Positions 9,292 to 19,312 of a DNA stretch of 64,000 nt are shown piece after piece. Numbering within the stretch: position 1 is the stretch's first letter; each line of letters begins with the position of its first letter. Below the pieces are notes generated by a model. The model searched no databases and was not told the DNA's origin. It saw only the letters and a list, made by a program, of their open reading frames with translations. Origin of the DNA: Pachyseris speciosa (taxonomy: Eukaryota > Cnidaria > Anthozoa > Scleractinia > Pachyseridae); NCBI GenBank assembly GCA_016490735.1, contig JAEMWC010000006.1, positions 1,625,001 to 1,689,000 on the forward strand. Direction: 5' to 3'. The position numbers and the translations under genes are program-made.

Positions 9292-10228
9292 ATGATGAAC
9301 GAAACCGTCGAATTACTCAACGATGATCATGATCATGGTACGGAATTTTCAACAGCAACAGTCGCAGTTATCGCAGGAATCTGTAGCCTGGTTTTTGGTT
9401 TGGTTGCATTCTTAACAAACGGCGTTCTTTTGTTTACACTCTACAAAGATCCGTACAATTATTTCCGAAGCCGCGCTACCACGTATTTTGTCGCAAGCCT
9501 CTCTGTGAGTGATTTCTTTGGTGGCGTTGTTGTGCAGCCCATGTACGCAGCTTGTATGTTTGGCAGATCAGCTGGAGTTCAGTACACGAACCTCTGTGAT
9601 ATTACGCTCATTTTCTCTCATGCAAGCACCAAGATTTCAATTATCGTAGTCGTTGTACTATCGCTGGAAAGGTATTTAGCGGTGAAGCTTTCGCGTAGGT
9701 ACAAGCGCCTTGTAACAGTTCGAAAAGCTATAATTTGTGACATTGTCATTTGGCTCTTCTGCGCGGCATTTGAAGCTTCGCACTCTATAAGTGAATCTGA
9801 AGAGATCTTTCACGAGATTGATCTTCATCTCCAAACCACTGTACCGCTGTCGATCCTATGCGTTGCCTATACCGCTACGTACTTTGAATTCCGTCGCTAC
9901 TCAAGAAACGTTATATCTGTGCAAGCTAACATTGGCGGAAGGTCGCGTGTCTTCGCCAGAAACATTCGACTAGAAAAAAAGATCGCTTTGACCGTGTTTT
10001 TAATCATGGTAGTGCTGTTCATTTCGCTATTGCCGCATTTAATTACTAACAATTTAGTGGATCATTGCCATGAGGAAGATAGCGGTAAATGTAGCGAGTT
10101 ATGGTTTGAGATCATTAGAGCCCTTTCAGTACCAATGTTGTGTGTGAGCTGTGCGTTAAACCCATTCCTTTACGCATGGAGGATACCTCAGTACAGGCAA
10201 GCCTTACGGGTGGTTGGGCTGACGACAT

Positions 10229-10274
<46 letters not shown>

Positions 10275-10282
10275 TAATAATA

Positions 10283-10319
<37 letters not shown>

Positions 10320-10347
10320 TGATGATGATGATGATGATGATGTTTAA
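9292..10347 (+). CDS. Class A (rhodopsin-like) GPCR with poly-Asn/Asp tail
   Basis: It is a single-exon receptor of 351 residues from ATG 9292. Reading continues upstream only through non-ATG codons. An N-terminal NET sequon is followed by seven hydrophobic segments: about 24-51 (N43 in LTNGVLL), 64-85 (D74 in SLSVSDF), 105-130 ending in ERY (126-128), 147-162, 183-202, 231-252 and 275-296 with NPFLY (290-294) and a short helix 8. The Cys before TM3 (C102) has no obvious partner in extracellular loop 2. The TM6 CWxP motif is replaced by SLLPHL. After residue 312 the protein is almost only Asn then Asp, coded by AAT and GAT repeats. The ligand is unknown. Single-exon receptors of this kind are abundant in cnidarians. 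Confidence 0.88.
10231..10344 (+). repeat. Coding (AAT)n-(GAT)n microsatellite
   Basis: AAT units with a few GAT/AGT interruptions are followed by a run of GAT. The repeat lies inside the GPCR frame and supplies its last ~37 codons and nearly the stop. Length changes in multiples of three would alter only the acidic/Asn tail. Confidence 0.95.
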
Positions 10348-11422
10348 TACTTATATTGCGCCTTTTACATCTAAATATGAACAAAAGTGCATGACAATAA
10401 ATATCTTAATAATATAATACAAATGATGTTAGATGTTTCGACGAAAAACTCGCACCATCAGTGATCAAGCGTTAAATATGCCTACAGTTTTAGCATCTGC
10501 AAGTATCGTTGAACAAAACATCCCCGCAGTTAACCATCTTCAACCAAATCGAGATGGCTTGTAAACCACCGAGTTTTTCAATGCGCTCAGTACATTTTGC
10601 ATGATAGCAAGGTTCGTAGAACATGTTGGAGAGAATTGATTTTGTCTTAGAACTGCAATTTATTCACCATGGTCATTAAGCTCTTTTGCAGAAAGATTGT
10701 AAACGGCATAATTATTTCAACAAACACAACTCTTTATGATCATAAAATTGCAACCTACTTGAGCAAGAGTCTAGTTTCTTTATATCTTCTATAAAAGAAA
10801 AGTTGTGCGGTTATGAATAGACTGTGTGCTAGTAGGCGACGACTGAAATAGGACAAGAAACGGGTGGTACGGGAAAGCGAAAAATGCCAAAACAAAAGAT
10901 TATGTGACGAAAACATGACCAAATGGTTTACATTGAAGGGGTCTTGAACTGTTTCATGGGGGGACAATTCTTCTGAAAGGTTGTAATTAATTTCCTTTAT
11001 TATCGAATGCTTACCTCCGACAGTGAATCCGCATTCATAGTAAACGAGCGAAAGAGAAAACGGCAGGTGGACCAAATTTGTCCCTAAAGCAGATTAATAC
11101 ACAGTAACCAAAGAGAAATACGTAATGAAAAACTCTGTGTGCGTTCGATGAAAATATTTCGGAAAACCTATAATTATTTTCTTTAAAAAAATTTGAACAG
11201 AATGCAATATTTGTCATAAAAATTGTGTCACAGTTTCCAAACACATCTTCTCAGTTTCATCTTAATCGAGGAACCAGAGTTGTTCCTTTTTTTTTCTTTT
11301 TTCTGTACCAACATTACGCAACATAACGCAATTTTCTTTGATTAGTGGCAGCACTTATATGTCCATTTACAGATGAATTTCATCGGTAACCCTCTGATTA
11401 TAACTTTCATTCACCTTGCATA
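10348..11422. other. Unassigned intergenic DNA
   Basis: It is AT-rich with no supported coding region. AATAAA-like words just after the receptor stop (around 10396) could serve as its polyadenylation signal. Confidence 0.5.
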
Positions 11423-11426
11423 TTAA

Positions 11427-12434
11427 CCCATTGGCGCCCGTGCCGGCCAAAACCGGCCGCACAAGACCCCCATGCTTCAAAACATTGCAACTTTCCCAAT
11501 CGCTCGAATATTCCCTTAACTGTCAGTTGTGAGCACGAAATGGAATGTTCTTTAAATTTGGATATCCAATAAACGTAAGAAACATAGCGATTTTTACCAA
11601 ATATGGCCTTTTGAGTTTGGACAAGAACCAAAACTGACCGTTTTTAATGTCAAAGAGAAACCACAAAAATGCTCTTTTTTGCCTTTATGTTTTCTAAAGA
11701 AACCATCGTCGTAAAACCAAACTTCAACCATCAAAACAAAATTCAGTCCTTTTTCTTTCTTAGAAATGAATTTGTTTGTTCATATTCTTCTCCCGAGCGT
11801 AGATACAGCCTTTTTGTCCAGTGCATTCGCGCCTTTCCTCCATTTTCAACATCTCGACCGCATTGCATGGAGGGAAATAACGAGAATTTTTGACAGCGCC
11901 CGTTCCTTCCCCCAGGTCTTTGACGTATAAACTAAGTCTACAGCCACTCCGACCTACCCCCAAAATTCCTGCTTGTGGTCATCTTCAGTGCTCACAAATT
12001 CCAAAATATGCGGCGCTAGGTCGAGAAATTCATCAACAGTCGAGTCCCAAAGGTACTGACCGGCCAAATTCCCAGTTCGTCGAGTAACAAGCCAAATTCG
12101 ACAACAAAGTACATCACCTTTCTCGATTCTTTAAGAAAGTGGACTCTTAGCTACCGACACGATTAGTGATGCTCATCAGGCAGCCACTCAAGATGAAAAA
12201 TGGCTGTAAACTTAGCAAAAATCGCAAGCAAACCGAACTTGGGACGTCCTTGTAGCTCCACAGATGATAAATAGTTACGTCAAAATGACGTTTTCAGAAA
12301 TCTTGAGCCTCCAGTGCCTTAGGACAGTACCAAACTTTTCCATGGGAGTTTCAATAAAGAGTCACGAAATGCTATGGATCGTTTATAGGTGGAAAATCAC
12401 TCCGAAAACGTAAAAACGGCTGACCGCCAATGGG
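11427..12434. mobile_element. piggyBac-type non-autonomous element with TTAA duplication
   Basis: The terminal inverted repeat CCCATTGGCG begins at 11427, and its complement CGCCAATGGG ends at 12434. TTAA flanks both ends exactly (11423-11426 and 12435-12438). TTAA duplication with CCC-starting termini is the piggyBac signature. The 1.0 kb between holds no transposase frame. Confidence 0.85.
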
Positions 12435-12774
12435 TTAATGTGCAGTGTTTCATGCAAACGCAGTGTTCAACACGATGAAAGAGGTGACCTATGTTCGTAT
12501 GTATATGCCAGGCTGGTGCGATATGTCTTTTTTGTGTTTTTAGTAATGTAAGCAATCATCTGAGAAAATATGGAAGAATAACTCAGTAGTGCAAGCAGTG
12601 CAGATCTCATGTTTGCAAGACCATTCGAATATCATGCATAAATGATAAAAATCAATGAGTAAACGACCTTTATTTACCTTCGGCAGTACTTACAACCCAA
12701 AAGGCTAGAGGGGCCGAGCAAAAACATCAAACAAATAATTCAACTAAACATAATTATTTTTTGTTTTTATTTAC
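12435..12774. other. Unassigned spacer
   Basis: No coding, RNA or repeat feature was recognised beyond the TTAA at its left edge. Confidence 0.5.
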
Positions 12775-12857
12775 AAGCGTGGCCGATAAAGAGCGGGTCT
12801 TGAACCCGGGGCCTCCACAGTTGCAAGTCCAGCGCTTTAACCGCTCGGCCACCCTGT
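12775..12857 (-). ncRNA. tRNA-Leu/Ser-like sequence (pseudogene or SINE head)
   Basis: On the minus strand GTGGCCGAGCGGTTAAAGCG is a Leu/Ser-type D arm (A box) and GGGTTCAAGACCC a T arm (B box). The acceptor stem does not pair properly, and the D-arm strand can instead pair with TCGGCCAC at the 3' end. It is more likely a decayed tRNA-derived repeat than a working tRNA gene. Confidence 0.5.
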
Positions 12858-13146
12858 CTTCAAATTTGCATAGCAATATTCTTTTGTTGGAAGCGTGCTC
12901 AGTTGGTATTTTGCTAGATATTTTAATGTCCCGAATATACGTATGTTTGTTTGCTATGATGATAAATTTCTTCCAGACTACCCAGAGAGGATTTCTCCAC
13001 TTAAATACAAAATTAGTCACAGCTTAACTAGAAAACATTGTTTGTCCTGAGATGAAACAATTAACAGTTTTTACTGATTTCCGCAAAATTAATTCAACTA
13101 ACTTTAAAAATTGACCATAAGGTAGTTTTTATTTTATTTATTTATT
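12858..13146. other. Unassigned AT-rich spacer
   Basis: No supported feature. Confidence 0.5.
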
Positions 13147-13148
13147 TA

Positions 13149-13211
<63 letters not shown>
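13147..13211. repeat. (TA)n microsatellite, left of PLE palindrome
   Basis: It is an almost pure TA run ending about 50 bp before the palindrome arm. Confidence 0.95.
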
Positions 13212-13212
<1 letters not shown>

Positions 13213-13260
13213 ACTCTTCACAAGCATCAGTCACAAACAGTTAATCTTCATGAAGAAACA

Positions 13261-13534
13261 TACACTATCACAAATGAAGATAACCCACATGTTATGTTCC
13301 ACACCTATATTTCGACCACATAAAGTGGTCTTCATCAGGGTAAAATTACAGTTACAACCGCACACGTCATACTACTTTTAAAAGTGTAAACTTCAACAGG
13401 CTGTTTAAGTTTACACTTTTAAAAGTAGTATGACGCGTGCGGTTGTAACTGTAATTTTACCCTGATGAAGACCACTTTATGTGGTCGAAATATAGGTGTG
13501 GAACATAACATGTGGGTTATCTTCATTTGTGATA

Positions 13535-13540
<6 letters not shown>
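13261..13540. mobile_element. Palindrome of two PLE 3' ends, head to head
   Basis: Arms 13261-13393 and 13407-13540 are near-perfect complements. The 13-bp centre holds AACAG-g-CTGTT. Each arm carries, pointing outward, CTGATGA, a 6-bp stem (GACCAC/GTGGTC) and GAAATATAGG, the same 3' motif as the PLE at 1064. TA repeats flank both sides, so the element sits inside or next to a TA tract. No coding sequence remains. Confidence 0.75.
13462..13490 (+). ncRNA. Hammerhead-like core in PLE 3' end
   Basis: CTGATGA (13462-13468), stem II GACCAC/GTGGTC (13470-13475 with 13481-13486, loop TTTAT) and GAAA (13487-13490) match the hammerhead consensus exactly. A short ACC/GGT helix could act as stem I. 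Stem III is not convincing, so self-cleavage is uncertain. A mirror copy lies on the minus strand at about 13311-13339. Confidence 0.45.

Positions 13541-13594
<54 letters not shown>
13541..13594. repeat. (TA)n microsatellite, right of PLE palindrome
   Basis: It is a TA run directly adjoining the right arm. Confidence 0.95.
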
Positions 13595-13599
<5 letters not shown>

Positions 13600-13789
13600 A
13601 GGTTAATTTAGGAACAGAAATCATCAACTAAGTAATTAAGTGAAAATGTGGCTCAGCCATATATATATATTTAGGAAATAAATTCATGGAGGTACAACAA
13701 GATGACACAGTCCCTTGCAAAGGTCGACCTCCAGTGGTCAGAGAGCGAAACAACGGAATAGGACAGACACTAGGAGTGGTCACAGCCAG

Positions 13790-14230
13790 AGTTTTGTTAC
13801 GTCCCTAGTGGTTCTTTTACGTCCCACAGAGTCTGATTAAGGTGGGACTGCAAGTTGCTGGGGAACTGTTTGGTGTCCGTCTACTAATTTCTAATTTCTA
13901 ATTCCAATTTTAAACCTTCATTAAAATTTCCAAATTTTCTATTTCCCTCAATTTAACTGATCCTTTAAGAAAAATTATCTCTTCCCAAATTAAATATACG
14001 CTAAATTCACCAAAAATTTCACAAAATATCCCACAACCAACAGAGCTTCCCGGGATGAGCATATAGGGATTTTGAATTGCTTGAAACGCAAACGAGATAT
14101 CAACGTTAAATCCATGTTAACCGGCTAAAAAACGATGTTTAGATTAAATCCCGCCTTAAGTGAAAGTACTGTGAGACGGGACCTACAGTTTGTCGTCCTT
14201 ATCAGAGAAGACTACAAAGTCTAACCGTTT
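13790..14230 (-). mobile_element. Fragments of a tRNA-derived SINE (minus strand)
   Basis: 13795-13830 contains GGTTCTTTTACGTCCCACAG, the complement of the SINE 3' part at 30510-30530. 14160-14228 contains the complement of the SINE middle part (TAGTCTTCTC-x-GATAAGGACGA). The order is inverted relative to the intact copy, and other DNA lies between, so this is a rearranged copy. Confidence 0.6.
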
Positions 14231-14332
14231 TTAGTATGAATCTAGTAGCGTTCTATCACGAATGCCGTTCTCTGATTGGCTATACAACTCGCCATCTATT
14301 CTGTGTTATATAATAAGGTGAATAGTTCGCGC

Positions 14333-14437
14333 GTTGTGTTGTTTGGAATGGTTAGGGAGATTAAAATGCCGAGCGACAGGTTTGGATGCGTCTTTGTCAT
14401 CTTTCTCAACATCACGAAGATGTTCTCGAAATCCGAG
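14333..14437 (-). pseudogene. Fragment of PLE GIY-YIG coding sequence
   Basis: About 100 bp here are nearly identical to 53876-53976, which codes FREHLRDVEKDDKDASKPVA on the minus strand. The fragment ends exactly where the heptanucleotide array begins. Confidence 0.8.
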
Positions 14438-14591
14438 ATCAGAAAATCAGAAATCAGAAATCAGAAATCAGAAATCAGAAATCAGAAATCAGAAATCAGA
14501 AATCAGAAATCAGAAATCAGAAATCAGAAATCAGAAATCAGAAATCAGAAATCAGAAATCAGAAATCAGAAATCAGAAATCAGAAATCAGT
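14438..14591 (+). repeat. (CAGAAAT)n heptanucleotide tandem array
   Basis: About twenty near-perfect 7-bp units are followed by degenerate units to 14645. The unit length is not a multiple of three, so all frames read the same QKSEIRN cycle. This is a repeat, not a gene. Confidence 0.95.
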
Positions 14592-14814
14592 AATTAGACT
14601 CAGAAATCCGAAATCCGAAAATAAGAGATCAGAAAATCGGAAATTGAAGATTTGATCTGAATACTTCAACTTCCAGTACGTGGCGTCATTAAGTGAGAAA
14701 CTTCCTCTTTCCCAGGGCATTTTCTTTTCTCGCGAGAAAGACAAAAAGCCCTGGGGAACACCTCTTTCGATTCGCAACAAACTGAGTGTAATAGCCTCTC
14801 TGGGAGTTAAATGG

Positions 14815-14978
14815 CCACTAATGTAGGCGATGGATCACGGGCCGCCTATGGATGAAGAAAGACACGCACGCGAGCGAAAATGCGAGGAAAACCTCGCGTA
14901 GCGCGCGTCTCCTCACAATTTCGCGTGCTCGTGTATTTCACCCGTCCTTTCACAATCTCTCGCCGAAATTGGAGACTT
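14815..14978. mobile_element. Diverged GC-rich hairpin MITE
   Basis: GATGGATCACGG and GACACGCACGCGAGCG on the left are mirrored by CGTGCTCGTGT and CACAATCTCTCGCCGAAATT on the right. The right arm resembles the arm of the hairpin at 16822-16993 but is much more diverged. Confidence 0.5.
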
Positions 14979-14991
14979 CTTCCAGTTAGAA

Positions 14992-16060
14992 AAAAGGCCG
15001 GCACACACGAGGGGGATATTCGCAGTTAATGGTTGCAGGGAACGGTCGCGGGGGCTAGTTTCCTTCGTGTAAACTAACAAAAATCTATTCGCAGGGACCG
15101 AAATTTGTTCCCCGCGAATGTTCCCACGGAATCAAATCTGTTTGAATACGTGGGGCCGTTCGCAGGGAGCATTCCCCTGAAAAATGATTGTTCCTTTGCG
15201 TAGGAATATTCCATGCGAACAATTCAAACTTTGATTAGATTTTCTTTTATTTTTGTCTGGTTAGACTGAATAAAACATCCTACTTTCAACTCTAAAAACA
15301 AAAACTTATCAAAATTTCAAGTTAAACTTTGTAAGTTTATAGACGAACAATTTGAGGCGTTATGAAGCTTTATGAGCATACGCTGATTTATTTCAATCTA
15401 TTTTGCGGTTCGTTATTTAAAAGTCTCAGGAGTGTGTGATATCCCGTACTTGAGTTATTCAGCAAAATGTACCACTCAAAATTACAGCGGTTTAGTATGT
15501 AGAAGCCACGGGCACGATTAAAACATCTGGAGTTCAGTTTGGCTATGTTAAAACTTTTCGTATCGCTGTTGAACTTGCAAACAATCGTATTGACACTTCT
15601 GTCTACATATTAGTTGTTCAGACCTCGTAAACACAAGTTCGTGATGTTAACATGGCGGCAGATGGCGGCCTTGTTTTGTGCAACCTGATCCCCAGGGCCT
15701 TCCGAGGGGTTCTGCTATATTTAGCTTGCGCTTGCGCAGAAACGCCGGAAGTGAGCTTTGTGGATTACACACGACACAGAATAAAACGACAAAGAACCAA
15801 GCCCAGATTTAGACTCGGCCGACTTCTGGCCAAGTGATTAACTTGTTTGAGCTTACGGTATCCTTACTCCGCCGATCATTTATTGTCTCTAAGTTTTCGT
15901 GAATTTCAGTCAAAAACACCAAAATTATATTTTTCCGTTCCCCCCGTGTAAATCCTTCAAGGGAGTTGTCCCCGTTACTGGTTTCATCGTGTGAACTATA
16001 CAGGGGAATATTCCCTGCGACCATTCCCTGCGAATATTCTCGTCGTGTGTTTCGACCTTA
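14992..16060. mobile_element. 1.07-kb TIR element
   Basis: The left end (AAAGGCCGGCACACACGAG, then ATATTCGCAG) is mirrored by the right end (GCGAATATTC, then CGTGTGTTTCGACCTT). The terminal ~50 bp on each side carry repeated CGCAGGGA words, and further copies lie inside. There is no transposase frame. A small ATG frame (15652-15837) lies inside without recognisable domains. Confidence 0.6.
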
Positions 16061-16821
16061 ACAGGAATGCGGACGGTAATATTTAAAGTTCATTTTCTTT
16101 TATTTGGTGCCCTTTCACTTCCACCGATAAGTTGCGAAGCTCTATTTGTATAATATGGTTTGAATTTGTTGTTTTTGGCAGAAATTCGATAATGTTTATA
16201 ATATGCTACTAAAAAGAGAACATATGATTTCCGGTTGTAGTGCGCCTTTTCACAAAACATAACATGTTACGTACTTACAACAGCGCTTTAACTCATTCGT
16301 GTCCGCCATTTTGTACGTGTTTTTCTGCGGTTACCACAGAGATTTCGCTGGTCCACAACATCGAAGGCTCTATCTTTCATGTCACGCTTGTCACGCTAGC
16401 TGTCGTTTATTTGTGAATGATCAGTCAGCTACAACTCGGCTAAGTTTTTGATTTATACGTGTGTTTTTCGAGCCATTTTCCACCTCAGCAGCCCTCTGCC
16501 TGCCATCATAAAGCTGGGTTGGTGGGCAGAGGCAATTCTCTGAAAGAAGGCAGAGGTAAGACAACATTTTACACCAAGTGAGCCGCCGAAACGTTTCGAT
16601 CGAGTCATGGTGATTCATGAGTGAAGTTGTGTTCCTAGCCGTTCTGTGAGTAGATTCCGGGACCTCGCATGGCAATTTTGGGATGTTTTGACTTGTAAAT
16701 AATGCAATCGCTGCAATATTTTGCCAGCAGGACTGGGTGGCTCGACACAAACATCTGAAATGGAAATTGGCGGACGCCCACGCGGCAGTAATCCAAGAAT
16801 ATCCCAGAATTTCTTTGGGTG
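16061..16821. other. Unassigned spacer
   Basis: No supported coding region. The 8-9 bp left duplication of the next MITE ends here (16813-16821). Confidence 0.5.
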
Positions 16822-16993
16822 TAGACTGCGAGTAGTCTCTAATTTCGGCGATAGATTGTGGGGCAGGCGAAAGACACGCGCGCGCGAAGTTGCGAGGAAA
16901 CGCGACGCGAAGGGTCCTCGCAACTTCGCGCGCGTGCGTGTCTTTCGCCCGCCCCACAATCCATCGCCGAAATTAGAGACTACTCGCAGGCTA
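16822..16993. mobile_element. Hairpin MITE with TAGxCTGCG termini and 9-bp target duplication
   Basis: The near-perfect palindrome starts TAGACTGCGAGTAGTCTCT and ends with its complement (CGCAGGCTA). Its GC-rich core contains CGCGCGCG. Flanks are CTTTGGGTG (16813-16821) and CTTTGGGTC (16994-17002), an 8/9 match. It shares terminus and duplication length with the elements at 34773-34981 and 59708-59822. Confidence 0.8.
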
Positions 16994-17002
16994 CTTTGGG
17001 TC

Positions 17003-18164
17003 ACAAATGCGAACATGTCAGACTAGTGAAAGCAACTGAAACCAAATAGCGTTACCCAGGTCGGGCTAAGGAAGTGAGCAGGAAAATTGGAACAGATTGC
17101 AAGGAGCTGAGTCGAAGTTTACTGCTAATGTAGACTTTAAGCTTCAAGAGGGTATTTTTTTCCTCAAAACTTTTGGTTTTGTCATAGAGCGTTTTTTTGG
17201 TTTTGCAACACGTCCAAGCGAAATGCCTATACAATAGAAAAATTTCAACACAAAGCAAAGTTTCAGGAGGGGTGAGAATTTTCAAAGAGTGGATATATGG
17301 GACAACAGCGAAACTGAAGTAGTTACAGACAGGGTTCCATTGGCTGCTTCCTTCCTTTCCCCTCGTTATTACAAATTTGATGAATAGGAAGTTATCGATA
17401 CCTGTGATAATCCAAAATATCGATGTTTAGCATCGAATTTGTCTAGTTGTATTGATAGGAGAGTACTGAGGTCAACCCTTTAAGCTCATTTTTGCCTTAC
17501 CTTGTATCCAATTAGATAGACTGGAACCTTCATATTTAAGGACATTTCCTTTAAACAGAGAGAAGAAACGGTAGTATTCTCTCGTTGTTATTTGGGTTTA
17601 AAGGTTAGCCAGCAAGTGAGTTAGAGCGGAGATTTTGTTGAAAATTAGGCAAAAAAGGGGATTAACTAGTTGATAGCTCGGGAGACACTGCTCCTCGCTG
17701 TGACATAGTTAATAATATTCCCTTTTTCAGGAAATTTAATTAGATTGACGGTTTTAATTAACCGTTAGCAGGAAGTAGCAGAAGAAATATTCATTATTAG
17801 TCGAGGAATAGATGGTGTCTGTTAAAGTTCACAAATATTATAACCTAAATAAATTTGAAATAATTCGGAATGAGTTTCTGAGCTGCTTATAGTACAAGTT
17901 GAAAACCTACCACTTCAACTGTATAAAAGTATCAATAAACGAATTCAAAACAAAAACGAAACAAAATTGTAAACTTCTTCCATGGCCGGGGAGCGTTTAA
18001 ATACTGTAGCTGAAAGGCAATAAAGGAGACACCTATTTGAATACAGCCGTTTTCTCTCCATCTGCCCATAAGAAGATCTCCACAAACAGGAATGGATAGG
18101 GGTGAGAGAAAAATAGTATTTGAATTTCATAGGAACAGAAAGAAGTGATCCCAAGTGGAAAAGC
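17003..18164. other. Unassigned intergenic DNA
   Basis: AT-rich. No gene, RNA or clear repeat was recognised. Confidence 0.5.
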
Positions 18165-18534
18165 TGTGCGTTCATCGAGATATGAAGGAGGCTGGATGGC
18201 CGAGCGGTTAGGGCACTGGATTTCATTGCGGTTGCTCCGGGTTCAAATCCCGCTCTGGCAGCTCGCTAGTTTTGCTCTGGGTAGTCCCTGGTTCAACTCC
18301 TCGCTCATCATTGTAAATAGCCAACTGGTTTGCCTCTGGCCAGTTGGGATTCTTATAACGTTATATTATGTTTATCTATTTATTAATTGTTTGTTTCTCA
18401 TTATCCCTGAAAAACCCCGACGGAGAGAGGATAATTAACTTGGGAGGTTTGGAGAGCACTCAAGAAGCTATAGATCTTACGCATGTTTCGTGCTCTTCAA
18501 ACTTCCTGTTTGCTTCATATCTCGATGAACGCAC
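18165..18534. mobile_element. MITE (GTGCGTTCATCGAGAT termini) split by a SINE
   Basis: The left arm GTGCGTTCATCGAGATATGAAG (18165-18186) pairs with CTTCATATCTCGATGAACGC at the right end. After the insertion the body resumes at about 18442 with GGGAGGTTTGGAGAGCAC, the same order as in the uninterrupted copy at 35495-35645. Comparing the two shows the SINE landed inside the left arm. Confidence 0.75.
18190..18441 (+). mobile_element. tRNA-derived SINE inserted in the MITE
   Basis: The head has a Leu/Ser-type A box (GGATGGCCGAGCGGTTAGG) and a B box (GGGTTCAAATCCC). A body with TGGTTCAACTCCTCG and GGCCAGTTGGGATTCTTA follows, then an AT-rich 3' part. RNA polymerase III would transcribe it, and a LINE partner would mobilise it. 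Confidence 0.7.
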
Positions 18535-18641
18535 GTTGACGCATGATGACCAATTGTTAACTAAGATGATTAGGCTAAAGCAATTGAATACCACCAAATT
18601 AGGATCGTCAATGGCTCTTTCTTGCCAATAAACGTGATGAT

Positions 18642-18645
<4 letters not shown>

Positions 18646-18694
<49 letters not shown>
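18646..18694 (-). repeat. (AAT)n tail of a LINE
   Basis: ATA/AAT trinucleotides directly precede (on +) the 3' UTR of the minus-strand LINE fragment. Confidence 0.85.
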
Positions 18695-18698
<4 letters not shown>

Positions 18699-18798
18699 GC
18701 TTTATTTAAACTGAAAAAACCGATCAGCGATTTTAGCATAAAAAAAGCGCCGGTATGAACCGGTGATCAGAACATAAGACATATGTTAAGAATACAAT

Positions 18799-19312
18799 TT
18801 ATCGTCGATACAAGTCAAGATTAAATACAATATAAAAACTTACACTACATATGTGTTGTGTCTTGTCTAATTCTATTAAGAATTTAAAAGTTTTATTTTT
18901 AAAAAGCCCTAGCGTTTCACAGGCACGCAGTTCCTTGGGGAGGTCATTCCATTCCTTTGCAGCGGCATACTCGAATGTTGACTGGCCCATAGCTGTTTTA
19001 TATCTTGGGAGATGAAGTTCCCTACTATCTCTGAGGGCTTTACGGCAAAGTTCTGATCGCAATGAAAAATACCCTTGAAGTTGCCTGGGACAGTGATCGT
19101 CATTTACGATTTTATATACTAGTTGGAGACGTAAATAACGGCGCCTGTTAAATAATGTTAACAGACCAAGTCTCTCCCTCATTGACTGTGTGCACGTTAA
19201 GTGGTTCATTCTTAGAATTATTCGCATTGCTATATTTTGCAACCTTTCCAGAAAAACGGAGTTGTTATTACTGCAAAGACCCCATACGATGCAGCCATAG
19301 TCTAAACTAGGT
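18799..19312 (-). pseudogene. 5'-truncated LINE: C-terminal end of ORF2
   Basis: The minus-strand frame from about 19312 reads LDYGCIVWGLC, then LERLQNIAMRIILRMNHLT, with the typical LINE ORF2 tail (FEYAAAKEWNDLPKELRACE) and a stop at 18799. It differs in sequence and tail from the 3.7-kb LINE, so it is another family. Similarity stops abruptly at about 19312, as expected for 5' truncation during insertion. Confidence 0.8.

Noticed and set aside
10115..10384. Minus-strand frame with poly-His and poly-Tyr
   Set aside because: It is the antisense reading of the AAT/GAT microsatellite in the GPCR gene.
14276..14655. Long frames coding QKSEIRN repeats in all three plus frames
   Set aside because: They are the translation of a 7-bp tandem repeat, which reads the same peptide in every frame. 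There is no coding evidence.
15652..15837. Frame starting MAADGGLVLCNL
   Set aside because: It lies inside a TIR element. There is no domain and no conserved context.
16421..17049. Several overlapping long frames on both strands
   Set aside because: They are produced by the GC-rich palindromic MITE at 16822-16993, which is open in many frames.
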